64,000 bases of DNA. Source: Bosea beijingensis. GTDB lineage: Bacteria > Pseudomonadota > Alphaproteobacteria > Rhizobiales > Beijerinckiaceae. The notes under the pieces are model-generated. The model ran no database searches, was not told where the DNA came from, and was given only the letters and a program-made list of their open reading frames with translations. Both the position numbers and the translations under genes were made by a program. Shown here piece by piece: positions 40,802 to 51,819 of this stretch. Where the stretch lies: contig NZ_CP132359.1 of NCBI RefSeq assembly GCF_030758975.1, positions 4,982,686 to 5,046,685 on the forward strand. Reading direction: 5' to 3'. Positions within the stretch are counted from its first letter, which is position 1. Each line of letters starts with the position of its first letter.

Positions 40802-40969
40802 ATGAGGGTGGCTTTAGCGGCCTTTCTGCCGAGTGACGAGCCTGACGCAATGTTAGCTCGGGAAATGGGCCGATCAACCGGCTACGTCCGCTGGTGCTTG
40901 AACAGCGACGCTATTGTACCTGCCTGTCTCCTGGCAGCAGCATTGCGGCTCACGGCCCGACGCCTATAG
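40802..40969 (+). CDS. Small hypothetical protein, related to the 41943 gene
   Basis: From ATG 40802 the 55-residue product reads MRVALAAFLPSDEPDAMLAREMGRSTGYVRWCLNSDAIVPACLLAAALRL. It aligns without gaps over 40 residues with the minus-strand protein at 41943 (MLMDCSGCPRDYVEWHLQEEMVPPEAILTAAGQLL), sharing the aMLxxxxGxxxxYVxWxLxxxxxvPxxxLxAAxxL plan. The frame is open back to 40688, so the start is uncertain. It may be a small three-helix domain. Confidence 0.5.
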   Translation: MRVALAAFLPSDEPDAMLAREMGRSTGYVRWCLNSDAIVPACLLAAALRLTARRL

Positions 40970-40979
40970 ATCGGTCGGA

Positions 40980-41585
40980 TTAAATAACGCCTTCAATAAG
41001 CCCGAGGCTTTGCGCTTCATTCGCTTCGATATACCAGTTTTCTGGTGCAAGCTTCAGCACCTGCTCCATGGTCACCGATGATCCTGCGATGAGGTTTTCG
41101 AAACCTTCGTTCTGAATCTGGATCGAATGCTCGATCTCGTTGAGCTTGGCTTTCAAATTGGCAATGCACGCCGTCAGCGGGCCATCCAGCATCACGCTCG
41201 CCTGCAGTTTCCGCTCGTGGATCATAAGCCGGGTGCCGCGTGTAAGGTATCGGTTTGGCCGGGCGAAGAAACTCATGAAGGTCGCACCCGCGGAGTAGAT
41301 GGCAGCCTTTCCGAGCAAGACGAAGCGCCGGTTCGGCTCCTGCTCACTGTGGAATCGGATATCCTCTCCCATCATGCGCGCAACCTCGGGGTCGCCGCCC
41401 AGGGTGCTGAGTTCGATTACGACCAATCCTTCCAATGGCGAGGTCATAAGTCGGTCGCGAAAGAACGCGTACATGACGTTATCCACGGTCCCCGCCAGCA
41501 GGATCGGCGGGTTCAAGAAATCACGCGGCTGCAACGGCCGGAAAAGATCGGACTGGGCATCATTCGAGTTCGATGGCAGGCTCAT
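40980..41585 (-). CDS. ClpP-like serine protease/crotonase-fold protein
   Basis: The 201-residue protein resembles ClpP: LVVIELSTLGGDPEVARMMGEDIRF (the oxyanion loop), GKAAIYSAGATFMSFFA with Ser in place of the canonical S-M-A (here YSAGA), IHERKL with the catalytic His region, and NWYIEANEAQSLGLIEGVI at the C terminus. It lacks a signal peptide. Stand-alone ClpP-like proteins without ClpX/A neighbours may process or merely bind. An EcfG-like promoter lies upstream. Confidence 0.78.
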   Translation of the reverse strand: MSLPSNSNDAQSDLFRPLQPRDFLNPPILLAGTVDNVMYAFFRDRLMTSPLEGLVVIELSTLGGDPEVARMMGEDIRFHSEQEPNRRFVLLGKAAIYSAGATFMSFFARPNRYLTRGTRLMIHERKLQASVMLDGPLTACIANLKAKLNEIEHSIQIQNEGFENLIAGSSVTMEQVLKLAPENWYIEANEAQSLGLIEGVI

Positions 41586-41615
41586 GGTTCAACCTTGGCT
41601 GTATGAATGCGAGCA

Positions 41616-41641
41616 AACTCGACGCTCCGCTTGGCGGTTCC
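41616..41641 (-). promoter_or_regulatory. EcfG-type promoter
   Basis: On the minus strand: GGAAC, 17 bases, AGTT, 30 bases before the ClpP-like start. Confidence 0.55.
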
Positions 41642-41942
41642 ATGCGCCTGAGTAACCCTCCGATGACGGGCATGTGTGCAAGCCAAAAAGCCGAACAAGC
41701 AGTTGCACCGGCCCGCATCGGGCCCCTAGGGCAGATTAGCTGGGAGGGGGCAGTTGCGAGGCAGGCTGTCCGCGCTGCAATCCGGGCTGCAACCCGGCCA
41801 TCAAACGACTTGAGGCTACTCGAATCTCGCGGAGTTCGCCTGCTTCGACCGAGCCCTCGGCAGCACCGAAAGCTCTTCGAAGCGCTTTAGCGCTTGGGCG
41901 AGATCCTCGAATGTGCTCATCGTGCACATCGAGCACAACGGG
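41642..41942. other. Region with a possible broken small gene
   Basis: On the minus strand an ATG at 41920 opens MSTFEDLAQALKRFEEL; a shift near 41865 leads into GSVEAGELREIRVASSRLMAGLQPGLQRG and a stop at 41736. Together this could be a short phasin- or stress-like protein, but no ribosome site or family supports it. Confidence 0.35.
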
Positions 41943-42167
41943 CTAAAGCGCTCCGTCGCGATCGACCTCAGCCTGCGCAAGAAGCTGCCCTGCTGCCGTC
42001 AGTATCGCTTCTGGAGGAACCATCTCCTCTTGGAGATGCCATTCGACGTAATCGCGAGGACAACCGGAGCAATCCATCAGCATCGCTATCCAGTCGCGAC
42101 CGGGGAAAGCCGCATTCATGCGAAGCGCGAGCTCACGACCATTCGTGATCGGTTCGGAGGGATCCAT
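41943..42167 (-). CDS. Small hypothetical protein
   Basis: A 74-residue protein (MDPSEPITNGRELALRMNAAFPGRDWIAMLMDCSGCPRDYVEWHLQEEMVP...). An EcfG-like promoter lies 32 bases upstream of the ATG, which supports it as a real gene despite its size. It is related to the plus-strand protein at 40802. It contains two cysteines near its centre (DCSGC). Function unknown. Confidence 0.62.
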   Translation of the reverse strand: MDPSEPITNGRELALRMNAAFPGRDWIAMLMDCSGCPRDYVEWHLQEEMVPPEAILTAAGQLLAQAEVDRDGAL

Positions 42168-42199
42168 TCAATGCTCCTAGCGGCGCCAATTCACTGAAG

Positions 42200-42225
42200 A
42201 ACTTCATTCATGCCGCTACCGTTCC
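42200..42225 (-). promoter_or_regulatory. EcfG-type promoter
   Basis: On the minus strand: GGAAC, 17 bases, AGTT, 32 bases before the ATG at 42167. Confidence 0.55.
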
Positions 42226-42305
42226 GAAGATGTACGCCGCCCCTTCAGTGTCGCGCCGAAAACACTGCGGAGGGGTTGGCGGCAGTCCCCCTTTCGTCGG
42301 CGACC

Positions 42306-42512
42306 TCAGTGAATTTGCTGGTGCTCCATTTGCTCTAAGTTCGCGCGGTCGAGCAGACCTTCGAGTTGAGCGAGCTGCTGGGGAGCCAGGACTAGCTGCA
42401 CACGTTGGCCGCCGGCGCAATGCATAGCGATGACAGCCCCATCCGCTCCGTCCGGGCTGACAACAAGCTTGGTGATTTCAAGAACCTCGAAACTATGCGT
42501 CCTCTCCGTCAT
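42306..42512 (-). CDS. Small hypothetical protein
   Basis: With the ATG at 42512 (MTERTHSFEVLEITKLVVSPDGADGAVIAMHCAGGQRVQLVLAPQQLAQLEGLLDRAN) the product is 68 residues: three strands followed by a helix. GGAGG-like GGAGGG lies before the ATG. It begins inside the end of the preceding gene, so it is the third member of a three-gene operon of small proteins. No family is recognised. Confidence 0.6.
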   Translation of the reverse strand: MTERTHSFEVLEITKLVVSPDGADGAVIAMHCAGGQRVQLVLAPQQLAQLEGLLDRANLEQMEHQQIH

Positions 42513-42708
42513 GACCCTCCCTTCCGTCGTCCGGCCGTTCAAGCGACACGGATCGAGCTGCGTCGGGACGCAAGCGGTTTTCATGGCCCCATTGGTCGAC
42601 GCAGCCCTGGACGATGCCGGCACCGGGCTTGGTCAAAAGAAGGCGAGCCGAGCCGTCATCGACGATCCACTCGTCGCCGTCGCGGCGAATCTCGATTGCC
42701 GTGCTCAT
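42493..42708 (-). CDS. Small hypothetical protein
   Basis: A 71-residue protein (MSTAIEIRRDGDEWIVDDGSARLLLTKPGAGIVQGCVDQWGHENRL...). The first 40 residues look like a beta-rich domain; the tail is hydrophilic. The ATG overlaps the DUF3606 stop (ATGA), and its end overlaps the next gene by 20 bases, so the three are translationally linked. Confidence 0.55.
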   Translation of the reverse strand: MSTAIEIRRDGDEWIVDDGSARLLLTKPGAGIVQGCVDQWGHENRLRPDAARSVSLERPDDGREGHDGEDA

Positions 42709-42908
42709 TGCTTCGATCCGCCCGCGAGCGTCGACCGGCGAAGCTCGGTCTCAACCGCATCTGAAGAAGCGCCAACCTCGCGCACAGCGGCCTCAAGCTG
42801 AGCTTTCGAAACCCCGAACCTATCGGTCCAAAAGCGAACCTCGTAGTCCTCGCTCAGATTGATCCGCGACCGGTCCTGAGGACCTCGATTTGTCTTGTCG
42901 TCTGCCAT
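42705..42908 (-). CDS. DUF3606 protein
   Basis: The 67-residue product is a full DUF3606 domain: MADDKTNRGPQDRSRINLSEDYEVRFWTDRFGVSKAQLEAAVREVGASSDAVETEL. The D-R-x-R-I-x-x-x-E-x-Y-E-x-x-x-W-x-x-x-F-x-V-x-x-x-x-L pattern is diagnostic; the family is small, stress-associated and common in Rhizobiales and Burkholderia. The ATG at 42908 has GGGAGAGA upstream. It heads an overlapping operon. Confidence 0.85.
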   Translation of the reverse strand: MADDKTNRGPQDRSRINLSEDYEVRFWTDRFGVSKAQLEAAVREVGASSDAVETELRRSTLAGGSKQ

Positions 42909-43010
42909 CTGTCTCTCCCGTCTCACACTTCAATCGACAGGAGCGCGTCGAGTTCCGAGGTGCCTTCCTCGCTGACCATGGTCGACGATCGTTACAAAAC
43001 CGGAGGACAC

Positions 43011-43035
43011 GGAACTAGGCTAACCGGCGCCGGTT
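43011..43035 (+). promoter_or_regulatory. EcfG-type promoter of the glgE operon
   Basis: GGAAC, 16 bases, GGTT, 39 bases before the glgE ATG. It puts the glucan-synthesis operon under probable general-stress control. Confidence 0.6.
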
Positions 43036-43074
43036 GACTGTGCGAACGACTGAAGGTTCGAGGAATAACTCGCC

Positions 43075-46000
43075 ATGAAAACCGGTGCGCCTATGGATCC
43101 TTATCCGCACCGTTGCTCGTCGCGCCCCCCCCGAATTTACTACTTGCATCCGTGGCTAGAAAACTTCGCTTCGTGGCCGGCCACCGTTGATCGCGCGTCT
43201 GCGCTGGGTTTTACGCACCTTCTGCTCGGGTGGCCTTTTGGGTCCGAGACCGATCTTTTTGGAACCCGGCAATTGGATGTGGCTGGAGGTGTACAAGTCC
43301 AGGAAGCACTGCAGCGGTTGGCTAGACAGTGCGCCACCCGAGGGATGCGTCTTTGGATAGACCTCTCACTAGATCGCATCGCTGGTGGCGGCAAACTCGC
43401 TTCCTGTGCCCCCGAATTGTACCGGCAGGCCGAGCGCCAATTTCTAGATCCAAGGACGATCAACACGTCCGAGCAGCTCTTCGCGGTGACTCATCCAGAT
43501 TTTGCGCATTTTTGGCAAAGGGCGCTCGGGGACTGGCAGTCGCTTGGGGTCTCCGGGGTGCGCTGCCACAATGCCTCGGCCATCCCGCTTGAAGTCTGGG
43601 ACGGAATTCTTAGCGGCGCGAAGGTCAACGACCCGTGCTTCCAGTCGTTCGGGTGGCTTCCTGAAGCCTCTTGGCAAGCGAAGGCCGACGCTTGTCGCGT
43701 CTTCGATTTCGTACCGTCTTCGACGTCTTGGTGGACCGGTACGGAAACCTGGCTCTTCGACGAGTACAATGCGATCGCGGGCAACGGCCGTTTGATCGGG
43801 TTTCCCGCCGACCCTTTCGCCAGTCGGCTGCCTGCCCGGGGCGGCGCCGTCGATGACGCGAGACAAAGTGCAAGGCGAGTGGCGGACGCGGCGCTGCTTG
43901 CTGACGGATGGCTCTTACCGATGGGCTACGAGTACGGCATGGATGCCTCTTTCGCAGCCGCGAAAAGCGAGGACTACTCGATCGCCCGAGCGCAACCGTT
44001 GAACGTGGAAGCCTCGATCCAATCGGTGAATGAGCAGGCGGAGGCGTTCGGCGAGAACGGGACGACAAATCGTTCGATGCGCCCGCTCTCGTTGGACTCA
44101 AGGTCGACCATCATCCTTCGTCGTTTTGGGAAGGTCGCCAGTCTGGTCGAGATAAACCGCGACCTAGTGGAGTACGTTGCCTCCCGATCGTCTCAGTACA
44201 TCGCGAGACTTTCCGTTTCATCGTGGACCGAGCGGGAGATCGATGCGATCGCGCCGGCGTCGGGCCGTGTCACAGTTTTGAGACCGCCCGCGTCCGCAAA
44301 GCCAGACATGGTACCCCTTCCGGATCGGAACGATCTCGTCTCGGGGCGCATCGCTATCGAAAACGTGGCGCCCGTCGCCGACGAGGGAAGGTTCCCGGTG
44401 AAGCGTAGTGCCGGGGACCTCGTCGCAGTCTCGGCGGACATATTCGGCGACGGTCACGACGTCATCGAGGTCGAGCTGCTTTGGCGCCCCCCGGGGAGAG
44501 CCGAATGGGAGCGCCGCCCGATGCGGCATCTTTCGAACGACCGATGGCAGGCGACATCCCCGATCCTCGTCATGGGGCGGCACGCGTTTGCGGTCGAGGC
44601 ATGGTGGAGCGAGTTCGGTACGTTTCGGCGCGACTTCGCCAAGAAGCGCGACGCGGGGCTGGATCTTGCGCTGGAAATCCACGAGGGGCGACTTCTTCTC
44701 GAAAAATTCGCTCGCTCAACCGCATCCGACGCGCGGGGGGTGATCGAGAGGCACGTCAACTGTCTGGGCCCTGACCAGGATGAATGCATTGACGTCCTCC
44801 TATCAGACGACCTTGCCCATGCCATGGCCGCGGCGGATCCTAGGCCCCATGCGACGGGGAGCAGCCAGATCTACGAGATCGAGGCCGACCGCGAAGGCGC
44901 TACCTTCGCGAGCTGGTATGAGTTGTTTCCTCGATCGATCACGGATAGCGCCGCCCGCCACGGGACGTTTCAAGACGTCATCGGCCGGCTGCCGGCCATC
45001 CGGAACATGGGCTTCGACGTACTGTACTTCCCGCCCATCCATCCTATTGGGCGAACGAACCGCAAGGGTCGAAACAACACGTTGACGCCGGGTCCGGACG
45101 ATCCGGGAAGCCCTTACGCGATCGGTTCGGCGGAAGGCGGCCACGACGCGATCCATCCACTGCTCGGCACTCTCGAAGATTTCGAACGACTGATTGAGGA
45201 AGCGGCGGCTCACGGTCTTGAGATCGCGCTCGACTTCGCCATCCAGTGCTCCCCCGACCATCCGTGGCTACGCGACCATCCGGACTGGTTTAACTGGCGC
45301 CCGGACGGTTCGATGCGGTACGCCGAGAACCCGCCGAAGAAGTATCAGGATATCGTCAACGTCGACTTCTATGCCTCCGGCGCGATCCCCGACCTTTGGC
45401 TCGCCTTGCGTGATGCGGTTCAATTCTGGGTCGATCGTGGCGTACGCATCTTTCGCGTCGACAACCCCCACACTAAGCCTTTCCCGTTCTGGCAATGGTT
45501 GATCGCGGACATCCGGGCTCGTGATCCGCGGGTTCTGTTCCTCGCCGAGGCCTTCACCCGGCCCAAGGTGATGTATCGACTGGGCAAGGTCGGCTTCTCC
45601 CAGTCGTACACCTACTTCACGTGGCGGAACACAAAGGCCGAACTCACGGAGTATCTCACCGAACTCAACGAGGCGCCGGCGCGCGATGTCTACCGTCCCC
45701 ATTTCTTCGTCAACACCCCCGACATCAATCCCGTCTTCCTGCATACATCGGGACGGCCGGGTTTCCTCATCCGAGCCGTGCTCGCGGCGACGCTGTCGGG
45801 TCTCTGGGGCGTCTATTCGGGCTTCGAGCTCTGCGAGAGTGCGCCGATCCCCGGCAAGGAAGAATATCTCGACAGTGAGAAATACGAGATCAAGCCGCGC
45901 GACTGGCAAAGTCCGGGCAACATCATCGCGGAAATCACCGCCCTCAACCGGATCAGGCGCAACCATCCTGCGCTGCAAAGCCATCTCGGCCTGACCTTCT

Positions 46001-46287
46001 ACAACGCCTTCAACGACGACGTCCTGTACTTTGGTAAGCGGGCCGGGGAGGCCGACGCGATCATCCTCGTCGCGGTCAATCTCGATCCACACAACGCCCG
46101 ATTGGCACAAATCGAAGTGCCGCTCTGGGAATTCGGCCTACCCGATAACGCGTCGGTTTCCGTGGAGGATCTGATGCAGGGGCATCGTTTCGCGTGGCAG
46201 GGAAAAAACCAGCCGATCCATCTTGATCCGCATGTCTCGCCCTTTGCGATCTGGCGCATCTCGCCGTTTACGGGAGATGTTCAGTGA
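43075..46287 (+). CDS. glgE: GlgE: maltose-1-phosphate maltosyltransferase, long form
   Basis: GlgE extends alpha-1,4-glucan using maltose 1-phosphate. The C-terminal 660 residues are the enzyme: SWYELFPRS (about 620), [16 protein letters not shown], nucleophile Asp in [13 protein letters not shown] (about 796), acid Glu in FLAEAFTRP (about 825) and FVNTPDINP. Family members are usually about 660-700 residues; here a further 400 residues precede it. They form a degenerate GH13-like barrel ([33 protein letters not shown]) without catalytic acids, a form known in Rhizobiales. The stop overlaps the next GTG. The gene heads an operon. Confidence 0.95.
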   Translation: MKTGAPMDPYPHRCSSRPPRIYYLHPWLENFASWPATVDRASALGFTHLLLGWPFGSETDLFGTRQLDVAGGVQVQEALQRLARQCATRGMRLWIDLSLDRIAGGGKLASCAPELYRQAERQFLDPRTINTSEQLFAVTHPDFAHFWQRALGDWQSLGVSGVRCHNASAIPLEVWDGILSGAKVNDPCFQSFGWLPEASWQAKADACRVFDFVPSSTSWWTGTETWLFDEYNAIAGNGRLIGFPADPFASRLPARGGAVDDARQSARRVADAALLADGWLLPMGYEYGMDASFAAAKSEDYSIARAQPLNVEASIQSVNEQAEAFGENGTTNRSMRPLSLDSRSTIILRRFGKVASLVEINRDLVEYVASRSSQYIARLSVSSWTEREIDAIAPASGRVTVLRPPASAKPDMVPLPDRNDLVSGRIAIENVAPVADEGRFPVKRSAGDLVAVSADIFGDGHDVIEVELLWRPPGRAEWERRPMRHLSNDRWQATSPILVMGRHAFAVEAWWSEFGTFRRDFAKKRDAGLDLALEIHEGRLLLEKFARSTASDARGVIERHVNCLGPDQDECIDVLLSDDLAHAMAAADPRPHATGSSQIYEIEADREGATFASWYELFPRSITDSAARHGTFQDVIGRLPAIRNMGFDVLYFPPIHPIGRTNRKGRNNTLTPGPDDPGSPYAIGSAEGGHDAIHPLLGTLEDFERLIEEAAAHGLEIALDFAIQCSPDHPWLRDHPDWFNWRPDGSMRYAENPPKKYQDIVNVDFYASGAIPDLWLALRDAVQFWVDRGVRIFRVDNPHTKPFPFWQWLIADIRARDPRVLFLAEAFTRPKVMYRLGKVGFSQSYTYFTWRNTKAELTEYLTELNEAPARDVYRPHFFVNTPDINPVFLHTSGRPGFLIRAVLAATLSGLWGVYSGFELCESAPIPGKEEYLDSEKYEIKPRDWQSPGNIIAEITALNRIRRNHPALQSHLGLTFYNAFNDDVLYFGKRAGEADAIILVAVNLDPHNARLAQIEVPLWEFGLPDNASVSVEDLMQGHRFAWQGKNQPIHLDPHVSPFAIWRISPFTGDVQ

Positions 46288-49200
46288 ACGCGCCCCTCCC
46301 TTCGGAACAGCCGTCCGAACGCTCCGCTACGCATCAACCGCATGACCGAGACCCGCAATGGTACAAGGACGCGATCATCTACCAGCTCCACGTAAAGTCG
46401 TTCTTTGATGGAAACGGAGACGGTATCGGGGATTTCGCCGGCCTTCTTTCCAAGCTGGACTATATCGTCAGCCTCGGCGTCAACGTGCTGTGGCTGCTCC
46501 CGTTCTACCCTTCGCCTCGCCTCGACGACGGTTACGACATTTCGGCCTACAAGGCGGTGCACCCCGACTACGGTACGGTCGCCGACGTCAAGCGTTTCAT
46601 CAGGGCCGCCCATGAGCGGGGCTTGAGGGTCGTCACCGAGCTCGTCATCAACCACACCTCCGACCAGCACCCATGGTTCCAGCGGGCGCGGCTGTCCAAA
46701 CCCGGATCTGCTCATCGGAACTTCTATGTCTGGTCGGACAACGACCAGCTCTATTCGGGCACACGCATCATCTTCCTCGATACCGAGCGCTCGAACTGGA
46801 CGTGGGATGCCACAGCAGGCGCGTATTACTGGCATCGCTTCTACTCCCACCAGCCCGACCTGAACTTCGACAATCCCGCGGTGCTGAAGGCTGTGCTCGG
46901 CGTCATGCATTTCTGGCTTGAGATGGGCGTCGATGGTCTGCGGCTCGATGCGATCCCCTACCTCATCGAACGGGACGGGACGTCGAACGAAAACCTCCCG
47001 GAGACCCACGCGGTCCTGAAGAAAATTCGCGCAGAACTCGACCGGACCTACTCGGACCGGATGCTGCTCGCCGAAGCCAACATGTGGCCGGAGGATACCC
47101 AAGCCTATTTCGGCGAGGGCGACGAATGCCACATGGCGTTCCACTTTCCCCTGATGCCGCGCATGTACATGGCGATCGCGCAGGAGGACCGCTTCCCGAT
47201 CACCGACATCATGCGCCAGACGCCGGACATTCCCGAAAGCTGCCAATGGGCGATCTTCCTTCGCAACCATGATGAGCTGACGCTTGAGATGGTCACGGAC
47301 AAGGAGCGTGACTACCTCTGGAACACCTATGCCACCGACCGACGCGCCCGGATAAACCTCGGCATCCGCCGCAGACTCGCGCCGCTGCTGGAGCGTGACC
47401 GCCGTCGCATCGAGTTGATGAACAGCCTGCTGCTTTCGATGCCCGGCACGCCTGTGATCTATTACGGCGACGAGATCGGCATGGGCGACAACATTTTCCT
47501 TGGTGACCGCGACGGCGTACGCACGCCGATGCAGTGGTCGCCCGATCGCAACGGCGGTTTTTCGAAAGCGGACCCGGCGAGTCTCGTCCTCCCTCCCATC
47601 ATGGATCCGCTCTACGGCTTCGATGCCGTCAACGTCGAGGCCCAGACGCGCGACGTCCATTCCCTGCTCAACTGGACGCGTCGTATCCTGGCGGTGCGCA
47701 AGGAGCACAAGGCCTTCGGGCGCGGGACGCTGCGATTCCTCTATCCGATGAACCGCAAAGCCTTCGCCTATTTGCGCGAATATGACGGCGAGACAATCCT
47801 GTGCGTCGCGAACCTCTCGCGGTCAGCGCAGGCTTTCGAACTCGACCTCGCAGAATTCGCGGGTCGCTATCCCGTCGAAATGCTGGGCAACGCGATCTTC
47901 CCGGCCATCGGCCAGCTCACCTACCTGCTAACCCTCCCGCCGTATGGCTTCTATTGGTTCGTGCTGGCCAAGGACGCGCAGGCCCCTTCGTGGCACACCC
48001 AGGCTCCGGAACCCATGCCGGACTATCTGACGTTCGTGCTTCGCGGGGGCCCCGACGAGATGATCACCCCGCAGTACCGTCGGGAATTCGAGACCAACAT
48101 CCTGCCCCCCTATCTGGTCAAGCGTCGCTGGTTCGCGGCCAAGGACCAGAAACTGGAAAGCGCGTCCATCGCCTACACCGCCCGGTTGGGCGCGGGACGC
48201 GAGATCGCGCTGGTCGCGATCGAGGCCGTGAATGGGAAGGGCAGCGAGCGATACCTGCTTCCCATCGGCATCGGCTGGGACGACGAAGTCGCGACCGCTC
48301 TCCCCCAACAGCTCGCCCTGGCGCGCGTCCGGCGCGGGCGCCGCACCGGTTTCCTGACCGATGCGTTCACCCTCCCTGGCTTCATCCAGGAGCTTCTTTC
48401 GCTGCTGAAGCACGGCTCGTCGGTGAGGACGAGTGCGGGCGAGATCGTCTTCCGGCCGACGGACCGCTTCGACGAAATCGCCCTGTTGCCCGAGGATCCG
48501 ATCCGCTGGCTTTCCGCCGAGCAATCCAATTCGTCGGTGATCGTCGATCACAAGCTGATGCTGAAGCTGTTCCGGCGGCTGGCGCCGGGTCGCCATCCCG
48601 AGGCGGAAATGTCGCGCGCGCTGACCGAGCGCGGCTTCCCGAACGCCCCGACGCTGCTGGGCGAGATCGTGCATCGCCCCTCGGAAGGGGAAGAGGAGTC
48701 GATAGTCGTCGTCCAGGCCTACATTCCGGGCGAAGGCGACGCCTGGGAATGGACGGCGTCCTTGATCCATCGCGTCCTGGATGAGATGTCCCGCGAGGAC
48801 GCCGACCTGGGAGAGCTTCTGACCCCTTACGAGGCCTTCGCGCGGACCTTAGGGCAGCGCCTCGGCGAAATGCACGTCGTGTTGGCGCAGCCGAGCGAGG
48901 ACGAAGCTTTCAGCCCTGTCCGCGCTGATGCCGACCAGGTCTCGCGTTGGCTGGATCGCGTAAGCGGTCGGGTGGAAGCGGCGTGTGACAACCTCGCACT
49001 TCGCCTTGACTCCCTGCCGGAGCCTGACCGCGCCTTGGCGGAAACCGTCTTGGCGGCGCGCGACGACCTGCTCGCGTTCGTGGAGAGATCCTGCGAGGTC
49101 GGCGCGGGTGCGCTGCTCCATCGCGTGCACGGTGATTTTCATCTCGGCCAGGTCCTCGTGTCGAGCGGGGACGTGATGATCATCGATTTCGAGGGCGAGC

Positions 49201-49601
49201 CGGCGCAGCCCCTGGCCGAGCGACGGGCGAAGGACAGCGGCTGGCGCGACGTGGCCGGCATCCTGCGCTCGCTAGATTACGCCTTGGCGGCTGGGCGCCG
49301 CCAAGGTGCCGCCTCAGGGCAGGACGAGCGGTACGAGCGGATGTCTTCGGCCTTTCGCGAGGCGATGCCGGCCGCATTGCTGCAGGCTTATCGCGAGGCG
49401 GTCTCCGGCCCGTTGTCGGAGGGGGAGCATGAGCTGCTTGATCTCTTCATGATCGAAAAGGCCGCGTACGAAATCACTTACGAGGCCGCCAACCGCCCTG
49501 ATTGGCTTGCGGTGCCTCTTGCTGGGCTGACGTCGCTCATCGAACGCCTGCGGGAAACGCTAGGACGCGCAGCCATAGAGACTGGAAATCAGGATGAATG
49601 A
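46284..49601 (+). CDS. treS: Trehalose synthase-maltokinase fusion
   Basis: A 1105-residue two-enzyme protein. Residues 20-560 are TreS (GH13_16), which interconverts trehalose and maltose: [25 protein letters not shown], nucleophile in [12 protein letters not shown] (about 222), acid in [10 protein letters not shown] (about 261) and [12 protein letters not shown] (about 328). Residues 610-1100 are maltokinase (Pep2/Mak): catalytic HGDFHLGQV (about 949) and IDFEGEP (about 966). The fused enzyme turns trehalose into maltose 1-phosphate for GlgE. GTG start overlaps the glgE stop; the end overlaps glgB by eight bases. Confidence 0.96.
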   Translation: MNAPLPSEQPSERSATHQPHDRDPQWYKDAIIYQLHVKSFFDGNGDGIGDFAGLLSKLDYIVSLGVNVLWLLPFYPSPRLDDGYDISAYKAVHPDYGTVADVKRFIRAAHERGLRVVTELVINHTSDQHPWFQRARLSKPGSAHRNFYVWSDNDQLYSGTRIIFLDTERSNWTWDATAGAYYWHRFYSHQPDLNFDNPAVLKAVLGVMHFWLEMGVDGLRLDAIPYLIERDGTSNENLPETHAVLKKIRAELDRTYSDRMLLAEANMWPEDTQAYFGEGDECHMAFHFPLMPRMYMAIAQEDRFPITDIMRQTPDIPESCQWAIFLRNHDELTLEMVTDKERDYLWNTYATDRRARINLGIRRRLAPLLERDRRRIELMNSLLLSMPGTPVIYYGDEIGMGDNIFLGDRDGVRTPMQWSPDRNGGFSKADPASLVLPPIMDPLYGFDAVNVEAQTRDVHSLLNWTRRILAVRKEHKAFGRGTLRFLYPMNRKAFAYLREYDGETILCVANLSRSAQAFELDLAEFAGRYPVEMLGNAIFPAIGQLTYLLTLPPYGFYWFVLAKDAQAPSWHTQAPEPMPDYLTFVLRGGPDEMITPQYRREFETNILPPYLVKRRWFAAKDQKLESASIAYTARLGAGREIALVAIEAVNGKGSERYLLPIGIGWDDEVATALPQQLALARVRRGRRTGFLTDAFTLPGFIQELLSLLKHGSSVRTSAGEIVFRPTDRFDEIALLPEDPIRWLSAEQSNSSVIVDHKLMLKLFRRLAPGRHPEAEMSRALTERGFPNAPTLLGEIVHRPSEGEEESIVVVQAYIPGEGDAWEWTASLIHRVLDEMSREDADLGELLTPYEAFARTLGQRLGEMHVVLAQPSEDEAFSPVRADADQVSRWLDRVSGRVEAACDNLALRLDSLPEPDRALAETVLAARDDLLAFVERSCEVGAGALLHRVHGDFHLGQVLVSSGDVMIIDFEGEPAQPLAERRAKDSGWRDVAGILRSLDYALAAGRRQGAASGQDERYERMSSAFREAMPAALLQAYREAVSGPLSEGEHELLDLFMIEKAAYEITYEAANRPDWLAVPLAGLTSLIERLRETLGRAAIETGNQDE

Positions 49602-51789
49602 GGCATCGGTCGATCGCGTCCCCTCGCTCGACGGCGCGACCGCGGGAGCTTTGCAGAGCGGGCGACTGCAAGATCCCTTCGCCATCCTCGGCCCCCATCA
49701 AGGCCCCCGGGGACGCTTTCTGCGTGTCTTCGTTCCGGGTGCGAACTCGGTCGCGGTCGAAACAGGAGCGGGAACGGTTCGGTTGCGCGCCGCGGAGCCG
49801 GTCGGCCTGTTCGTCGGCGATATCGAGGCCGGATCGTACCGGCTGAGGATATCCTGGCCGGGCGGCGAGCAGGTCACCGAGGACCCGTACGGGTTCGGTC
49901 CCCTGCTCGGCGACCTTGATCTCCATCTCATCGGCGAGGGTCGCCATTTCGAGCTGGCGCGGGCGCTTGGCGCCAATCTCGACGAGCGGGACGGGGTGCC
50001 AGGTGTCCGCTTCGCCGTCTGGGCGCCGAATGCCGCTCGCGTATCGGTCGTTGGACAATTCAACGCCTGGGACGGGCGTCGACATATGATGCGTCGTCGT
50101 GGCGAAAGCGGGGTTTGGGAGCTGTTCGTACCGCGCCTCACTCATGGGGAGCTTTACAAATACGAGATCGTCGACCGGGACAGCCGGCTTTTGCCCCAAA
50201 AGGCCGACCCCGTCGCGCGCGCAGCCGAATTGCCCCCCGGCACCGCGTCCATCATCCCCCGCAACCCGTCGCATGTATGGAGCGACAGTGCCTGGATGGC
50301 GCAGCGCGGGGAGCGGCAGGCCGTGTCGGCCCCCATCTCGGTCTACGAACTCCACGCCGGTTCCTGGGTCCGCGACGCGGATGGCGGGATGCTCGACTGG
50401 CGAGGCCTAGCAGACAGGCTCGTGCCCTACGCCAAGGCGATGGGCTTCACGCATGTGGAATTGTTGCCCATCGCTGAGCATCCCTTCTCAGGCTCTTGGG
50501 GCTACCAGCCCCTGGGCCAGTTCGCCCCGACGCGACGCTTCGGCGAACCGGAGGATTTCGCGATCTTCGTCGATGCCTGTCATGCCGAGGGCATCGGCGT
50601 GATCGTCGACTGGGTCCCGGCGCACTTCCCCTCGGACGCCCACGGCCTCGCCCGCTTCGACGGCACTGCGCTCTACGAACACGAGGATCCGCGCGAGGGG
50701 TTCCACAAGGACTGGAACACGCTGATCTACAATTTCGGCCGGCGGGAAGTCGCGAATTTCTTGATCGCCAGCGCCCTCTACTGGCTCGAACATTTCCATG
50801 TCGACGGCCTGCGGGTCGATGCGGTGGCATCCATGCTCTACCGCGACTATAGCCGCCAGCCCGGCGAGTGGGTGCCCAACAGATACGGAGGCCGGGAAAA
50901 CCTCGAGGCGGTCGACTTCCTCCGGCACCTCAACGCCGTGATCACCGAGCGCCAGCCTGGTGCGATCGTCATCGCCGAGGAATCGACCGCCTGGCCTGGC
51001 GTGACGCGGGCTATCTCCGAAGGCGGTCTTGGATTCGCGTTCAAATGGAACATGGGCTGGATGCACGATACGCTCCATTACGTGGAGCGCGATCCGATTC
51101 ATCGGCGTCATCACCACCACGAGATGACCTTCGGCCTTGTCTACGCCTTTTCCGAACGCTTCGTGCTGCCCCTATCCCATGACGAGGTGGTCCACGGAAA
51201 AGGCTCGCTGCTCGACAAAATGCCTGGTGACGACTGGCAGAGATTCGCAGGGCTTCGGGCGTATCTGTCATTCATGTGGACCCATCCCGGCAAGAAGTTG
51301 CTGTTCATGGGGGGCGAGATCGCGCAGCGCCGGGAATGGAACCATGATGGCGAGATCGATTGGGATCTTCTGGCCGATCTGCGCCATCGCGGCGTCCAGA
51401 GGCTCGTCGCGGACCTCAACCGGATTTATCGGGAGCTTCCGGCTTTGCATGCGAACGACGCGGAGCCGGCCGGTTTCCGATGGGCGGTGCAGGACGATTC
51501 CGAGAACAGCGTCTACGCTTTCATCCGCAGCGTGCCGGGCAGCCGCTCTGTCCTCGTCGCGATCAACATGACGCCTCTCCCCCGCCGGCATTATCGCATC
51601 GGAACGCCCCATGGCGGCCGTTGGCGAGAGGTTCTCAACAGCGACGCCGGGGAGTATGGCGGGTCCGGGGTCGGGAACGGCGGAAACATCGACGCCCAGG
51701 ACATTCCGTTCGGGGGCGAAGTAGCCTCCATGGAACTCGTCCTGCCGCCGCTGGCCGCGGTCATTCTCGTTCACGACGCCGGCGAGTGA
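49594..51789 (+). CDS. glgB: 1,4-alpha-glucan branching enzyme
   Basis: A 731-residue GlgB: an N-terminal carbohydrate-binding pair ([24 protein letters not shown]; then CBM48 near 130, [27 protein letters not shown]), the GH13 core with [19 protein letters not shown], nucleophile in [16 protein letters not shown] (about 406), acid in [12 protein letters not shown] (about 460) and [19 protein letters not shown], and an all-beta C-terminal domain. It introduces alpha-1,6 branches into the polymer made by GlgE. It is the last gene of the operon and ends 30 bases from the convergent malQ-treY fusion. Confidence 0.97.
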   Translation: MNEASVDRVPSLDGATAGALQSGRLQDPFAILGPHQGPRGRFLRVFVPGANSVAVETGAGTVRLRAAEPVGLFVGDIEAGSYRLRISWPGGEQVTEDPYGFGPLLGDLDLHLIGEGRHFELARALGANLDERDGVPGVRFAVWAPNAARVSVVGQFNAWDGRRHMMRRRGESGVWELFVPRLTHGELYKYEIVDRDSRLLPQKADPVARAAELPPGTASIIPRNPSHVWSDSAWMAQRGERQAVSAPISVYELHAGSWVRDADGGMLDWRGLADRLVPYAKAMGFTHVELLPIAEHPFSGSWGYQPLGQFAPTRRFGEPEDFAIFVDACHAEGIGVIVDWVPAHFPSDAHGLARFDGTALYEHEDPREGFHKDWNTLIYNFGRREVANFLIASALYWLEHFHVDGLRVDAVASMLYRDYSRQPGEWVPNRYGGRENLEAVDFLRHLNAVITERQPGAIVIAEESTAWPGVTRAISEGGLGFAFKWNMGWMHDTLHYVERDPIHRRHHHHEMTFGLVYAFSERFVLPLSHDEVVHGKGSLLDKMPGDDWQRFAGLRAYLSFMWTHPGKKLLFMGGEIAQRREWNHDGEIDWDLLADLRHRGVQRLVADLNRIYRELPALHANDAEPAGFRWAVQDDSENSVYAFIRSVPGSRSVLVAINMTPLPRRHYRIGTPHGGRWREVLNSDAGEYGGSGVGNGGNIDAQDIPFGGEVASMELVLPPLAAVILVHDAGE

Positions 51790-51819
51790 TCGACGCCGAT
51801 CCAAGGGCCAAGGGACCGA

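Noticed and set aside
41127..41606. 159-codon plus-strand frame across the ClpP-like gene
   Set aside because: Antisense shadow; the minus-strand product has the ClpP-like motifs and a promoter.
42929..42953. Possible EcfG site upstream of DUF3606 (GGAAC-N16-GATT on the minus strand)
   Set aside because: The -10 lacks the GTT core, so it does not meet the rule used for the other sites.
46281..47708. 475-codon minus-strand open frame opposite treS
   Set aside because: High GC gives long antisense frames here; treS has all catalytic motifs and coupling to glgE.
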